Source of the DNA: Streptomyces nojiriensis
GTDB taxonomy: Bacteria > Actinomycetota > Actinomycetes > Streptomycetales > Streptomycetaceae
DNA: 64,000 nt
Reading direction: 5' to 3'
Assembly (NCBI RefSeq): GCF_017639205.1
Contig: NZ_CP071139.1
Span: forward strand, 3,116,001 to 3,180,000
Below, in pieces: positions 61,006 to 64,000 of the stretch (the first letter of the stretch is position 1; every line of letters starts with the position of its first letter). The notes beneath the pieces were generated by a model that saw only the letters and a program-made list of their open reading frames with translations, was not told the DNA's origin and did no database searches. Both the position numbers and the translations under genes were made by a program.

Positions 61006-62295
61006 ATGAGCGAGTCGGAGTCGGCGGCGCAGCCGCAGCCGGAACAGCAGGCGGTCGGCGAGTCCTCGACCGCGCCCTCACGACGCGCGGTGCTGGGCTG
61101 GGGCGGGGCCGGGTTCGCGCTCGGCGCCGCCGCGGCCGGCGGTGCGGTGTCGGCCTTCGGGAGCGGCCCGGACATGGTGTCGGCGGCGTCCTCCGGGGCG
61201 TCCGTGCCGTTCCACGGCGAGCACCAGGCCGGTATCGCCAGCGCCGTGCAGGACCGCCTGCACTTCGCGGCCTTCGACGTGAAGACGAAGGACCGCGAGG
61301 AACTGGTCAAGCTCCTCAAGGAGTGGACGGTGGCGGCCCGGCTGATGACGGCCGGTCTGCCGGTCGGCGAGGGCGGCTTCGGCGGCCTCCCGGAGGCCCC
61401 GCCGGACGACACGGGCGAGGCGCTGGGCCTGAAGGCCTCCCGGCTCACCCTGACCATCGGCTTCGGGCCGGGCCTGTTCGCCAAGGGCCGGTTCGGGCTG
61501 GAGGGCAAGCGCCCCGAGGCGCTGGTGGACCTGGAGCTGTTCCCCGGCGACAACCTGGACCCGGCCCGCTCCGGCGGCGACCTGTGCGTCCAGGCCTGCG
61601 CCGACGACCCGCAGGTCGCCGTGCACGCGATCCGCCAGCTGGCCCGCATCGGCTTCGGCAAGGTCGCCGTGCGCTGGTCGCAGCTCGGCTTCGGCAAGAC
61701 CTCGTCGACCACCCCCGACGAGCAGACCCCGCGCAACATGATGGGCTTCAAGGACGGCACCCGGAACATCTCCGGCACCGACAAGGCCGCCCTGGACAAG
61801 CACGTGTGGGTCGGCGCGGGCGACGGCAGCGACTGGCTGACCGGCGGCTCGTACCTGGTGGCGCGCCGGATCCGGATGAACATCGAGACCTGGGACCGCA
61901 CCCCGCTCCAGGAGCAGGAGGACATCTTCGGCCGCGACAAGGGCGAAGGTGCCCCGGTCGGCAAGTCCAAGGAGCGCGAAGAGCCGTTCCTGAAGGCGAT
62001 GAAGCCGGAGGCGCACGTGCGCCTCGCGCACCCGGACACCAACAACGGTGCGACGATCCTGCGCCGCGGCTATTCCTTCACCGACGGCACGGACGGACTG
62101 GGCCGCCTGGACGCGGGCCTGTTCTTCCTGGCCTACCAGCGCGACGTCCGCAAGGGCTTCATCCCGATCCAGCGCAATCTGGCCAAGTCCGACGGCCTCA
62201 ACGAATACATCCAGCACGTGGGTTCGGCCGTCTTCGCCGTCCCGCCGGGCGTCCGCGACAAGGACGACTGGTGGGGCCGGACGCTGTTCGCGTAG
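61006..62295 (+). CDS. efeB: DyP-type haem peroxidase EfeB
   Basis: 429 residues. Twin-arginine signal (PSRRAVLGWGGAGFALG, Arg26-Arg27). The dye-decolourising peroxidase motif GFKDG (247-251) is intact, with the later conserved RRGYSFTDG and LFFLAYQRDVRKGF segments. It oxidises ferrous iron or haem and is exported folded with haem. 32 bp after efeO, and followed by efeU. Confidence 0.95.
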   Translation: MSESESAAQPQPEQQAVGESSTAPSRRAVLGWGGAGFALGAAAAGGAVSAFGSGPDMVSAASSGASVPFHGEHQAGIASAVQDRLHFAAFDVKTKDREELVKLLKEWTVAARLMTAGLPVGEGGFGGLPEAPPDDTGEALGLKASRLTLTIGFGPGLFAKGRFGLEGKRPEALVDLELFPGDNLDPARSGGDLCVQACADDPQVAVHAIRQLARIGFGKVAVRWSQLGFGKTSSTTPDEQTPRNMMGFKDGTRNISGTDKAALDKHVWVGAGDGSDWLTGGSYLVARRIRMNIETWDRTPLQEQEDIFGRDKGEGAPVGKSKEREEPFLKAMKPEAHVRLAHPDTNNGATILRRGYSFTDGTDGLGRLDAGLFFLAYQRDVRKGFIPIQRNLAKSDGLNEYIQHVGSAVFAVPPGVRDKDDWWGRTLFA

Positions 62296-62320
62296 TCCCC
62301 GCCGGAGAGGAACAACCGCC

Positions 62321-63178
62321 GTGTTCGGCAACTATCTGATCGGCCTGCGCGAGGGGCTGGAGGCCAGTCTGGTCGTCTGCATCCTCGTCGCCTACCTGGT
62401 GAAGACCGAGCGCCGGGACGCCCTGCGTCCCGTGTGGCTGGGCATCGCGATCGCCTGCGGGATCTCCCTCGCCTTCGGCGCGATGCTCGAATTCGGCACC
62501 CAGGAGCTCACCTTCGAGGCGCAGGAGCTGCTCGGCGGCACCCTGTCGATCGTCTCCGTGGGTCTGGTGACGTGGATGGTCTTCTGGATGAAGCGCACCG
62601 CGCGGCATCTGAAGGCCGATCTGCACGGCAAGCTGGACACGGCGCTGGCCATGGGCACCGGGGCGCTGGTGGCCACCGCCTTCCTGGCCGTCGGCCGGGA
62701 AGGCCTGGAGACGGCGCTGTTCGTGTGGGCGTCGGTACGGGCGAGCGGCGAGGGTTCCTCGGCTCCGCTGATCGGTGTGCTGCTGGGCATCGCCACGGCG
62801 ATCGCCCTGGGGTACCTCTTCTACCGGGGCACGCTGAAGATCAATCTGGCGAAGTTCTTCCGGTGGACCGGCGCCATGCTGGTGGTCGTGGCCGCGGGTG
62901 TGCTCGCGTACGGGGTGCACGACCTCCAGGAGGCCCGTTTCCTGGGCGGCCTGGGCGACAAGGCCTTCGACATCAGCCAGACGATCCCGCCGGACAGCTG
63001 GTACGGCACCCTGCTCAAGGGCGTCTTCAACTTCCAGCCCGACCCGACCGTCCTCCAGCTCTCGGTGTGGCTGCTGTACCTGGTCCCCGTGCTGACGCTG
63101 TTCCTGCTCGACCGTGGCCGCCCGGCGGCCGCGCCGCAGGTGCGGCCCGCGGACTCGGACTCCACGCCCGCGGGCTGA
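62321..63178 (+). CDS. efeU: FTR1-type high-affinity iron permease EfeU
   Basis: 285 residues from GTG 62321, with GGAGAGG upstream. Seven predicted helices carry the two R-E-G-L-E iron motifs: REGLE at 10-14 and 126-130. The C-terminal tail is Pro/Ala-rich and cytoplasmic. Moves iron across the membrane with EfeO and EfeB. A terminator hairpin follows. Confidence 0.95.
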   Translation: MFGNYLIGLREGLEASLVVCILVAYLVKTERRDALRPVWLGIAIACGISLAFGAMLEFGTQELTFEAQELLGGTLSIVSVGLVTWMVFWMKRTARHLKADLHGKLDTALAMGTGALVATAFLAVGREGLETALFVWASVRASGEGSSAPLIGVLLGIATAIALGYLFYRGTLKINLAKFFRWTGAMLVVVAAGVLAYGVHDLQEARFLGGLGDKAFDISQTIPPDSWYGTLLKGVFNFQPDPTVLQLSVWLLYLVPVLTLFLLDRGRPAAAPQVRPADSDSTPAG

Positions 63179-63202
63179 GGGCGGGCGGCCGGACGGCTGT
63201 CG

Positions 63203-63252
63203 CCGACAGGCTGTGGTGAAGGGCCTTCGGGCCCGTCACCACAGCCTGTCGG
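63203..63252. terminator. Bidirectional terminator overlapping GNAT stop
   Basis: Perfect 17-bp stem: CCGACAGGCTGTGGTGA (63203-63219) with 63236-63252; the loop contains a second small hairpin. The right arm includes the last codons and stop of the minus-strand GNAT gene. Confidence 0.85.
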
Positions 63253-63799
63253 TGTTTCCGGGGTGGAGCGGGACGCGGACGCCCGTGAAGGCGGCGCGGT
63301 CCCGGCCCGGGTCGTCCGTGAAGAAGGCCGCGAGCACCACCTTGTCGAAGCCGGGTTCGTCGGTGGCCAGGGGATCCTCGGGGGTCCCGCCCACCAGGAC
63401 CGTGCCGGGCAGCACGTCGAAGCCGGCCGCCTCGTAGAAGGCCGCCAGGGGCCGGTCGCAGCTGAACAGCGCCAGGTCCACGGCCGGGTCGGCCGCCAGC
63501 TCGGCGCGGGCCGCCGCCACCAGCCGCGCTCCGCATCCCCGGCCGCGCAGCTCCGGCAGGGTGACCACGGAACTGAGTCCGGCGGCCCGATACGTGCGGT
63601 CCGCGAGCGGAATCGGCTTGTACAGCAGCGACAGCGCGGCGATCACCGTGCCGACCGCGTCCACGAGCAGCATCGTCCTCGGGTGGAGCGCCGGGTCATG
63701 GCCGGGCGTGGAGCCGGGCCACACTCTCGCCTCCAGCTCGGCAACCTGCCGGGCCGGGCCCGCGGGCAGGTCCGCCTCGGCATATCCGATCACCCTCAT
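63236..63799 (-). CDS. GNAT-family N-acetyltransferase
   Basis: 187 residues from ATG 63799. The acetyl-CoA-binding motif is VVTLPELRGRGCGARLVAAA (R-x-x-G-x-G/A form), preceded by the beta strand AAGLSS and followed by DLALFSCDRPLAAFYEAAGF. Substrate unknown. Ends inside the bidirectional terminator arm. Confidence 0.88.
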   Translation of the reverse strand: MRVIGYAEADLPAGPARQVAELEARVWPGSTPGHDPALHPRTMLLVDAVGTVIAALSLLYKPIPLADRTYRAAGLSSVVTLPELRGRGCGARLVAAARAELAADPAVDLALFSCDRPLAAFYEAAGFDVLPGTVLVGGTPEDPLATDEPGFDKVVLAAFFTDDPGRDRAAFTGVRVPLHPGNTDRLW

Positions 63800-63833
63800 G
63801 GGCGGACCTCCCGACTCTGCCGCAGCACCGTTG

Positions 63834-63852
63834 CCGGGGGCGCTGCCCCCGG
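63834..63852. repeat. Hairpin of a dispersed Streptomyces intergenic repeat
   Basis: CCGGGGGC (63834-63841) pairs with GCCCCCGG (63845-63852), followed by ACCCCCGCGCCTCAAACTCC, a sequence type that recurs between genes in many Streptomyces genomes. It follows the partial gene ending at 63891 on the minus strand, so it may terminate that gene. Confidence 0.5.
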
Positions 63853-63890
63853 ACCCCCGCGCCTCAAACTCCGGCAGGGCTGGACGGTGC

Positions 63891-64000
63891 TCACGGGATG
63901 CGGACGCCCTCGCCGCCCACCCTGACCCGGGGGTCACCGGCGCGCAGTTCCACGGTGAGCACCCCGGGGCGGCCCATGTCCGCTCCCTGGTGGAGGGTGA
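63891..64000 (-). CDS. 3' end of a PhzF-family gene (partial)
   Basis: The last 35 codons of a minus-strand gene entering from the right edge, ending at TGA 63893-63891. The translated tail L-H-Q-G-A-D-M-G-R-P-G, then VLTVEL and VRVGGEGVRIP is the characteristic PhzF C-terminus. The rest is outside the window. Upstream of, and same strand as, the GNAT gene. Confidence 0.65.
   Translation of the reverse strand, partial: TLHQGADMGRPGVLTVELRAGDPRVRVGGEGVRIP

Overview
The base composition (very GC-rich, strong G/C third-position bias), abundant GTG starts, long perfect-stem terminators and gene families (DUF397/DUF5753 pairs, AfsR/SARP regulator, DmdR/IdeR-type iron boxes, F420-linked reductase, Tat and sortase-class-E signals) indicate a Streptomyces chromosome. 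The stretch from glnE through glnA2, nadE, panB and map resembles the conserved glnE-glnA2-map neighbourhood known from Streptomyces chromosomes; species cannot be named from this window.
Layout. 1-3 kb: a regulatory group (unknown gene, DUF397, DUF5753/XRE regulator, divergent histidine-kinase-like ATPase, HTH protein). 3.1-7.4 kb: one very large gene for a caspase-like protease / NTPase / WD40 protein with near-identical 129-bp repeats. 7.5-10 kb: secreted CAP-domain proteins flanking two small four-cysteine secreted proteins. 10.1-12.9 kb: a minus-strand cassette of type-VII-secretion-like proteins. 13-16 kb: glnE. 16.4-21 kb: two adjacent PIG-L deacetylase paralogues. 21-26.1 kb: small membrane/exported proteins, then glnA2, whose last 81 bp and terminator are duplicated 2.4 kb away around a lower-GC insert carrying two unknown genes; this looks like a small integrative element that uses the 3' end of glnA2.
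26-33 kb: exported/membrane proteins with a copper flavour (two small DUF6153-like proteins, DUF3105, DUF305, multicopper oxidase) plus CBS, hydrolase and DUF998 proteins. 34-38 kb: cofactor genes nadE and panB with an EEP-family protein. 38-43.5 kb: an ABC exporter whose upstream region holds six TGTC repeats at exact 11-bp spacing, convergent with a large AfsR/SARP-type regulator. 43.5-51.3 kb: M50 peptidase, secreted protein, small membrane protein, TerD-nuclease fusion, F420H2:NADP oxidoreductase, map.
51.4-63.2 kb is an iron region: haem oxygenase, a PhzF-family protein, two HtaA haem-binding surface proteins, the divergent haem ABC transporter hmuTUV, then efeOBU for ferrous/ferric iron. 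Three iron boxes sit at the three promoters, so the block is probably repressed together by DmdR/IdeR: HtaA proteins capture haem, HmuTUV imports it, haem oxygenase frees the iron, and EfeUOB takes up free iron and may also process haem. The window ends in a GNAT gene and the 3' end of a second PhzF-family gene. I saw no tRNA, rRNA, CRISPR array or intact transposase/integrase.
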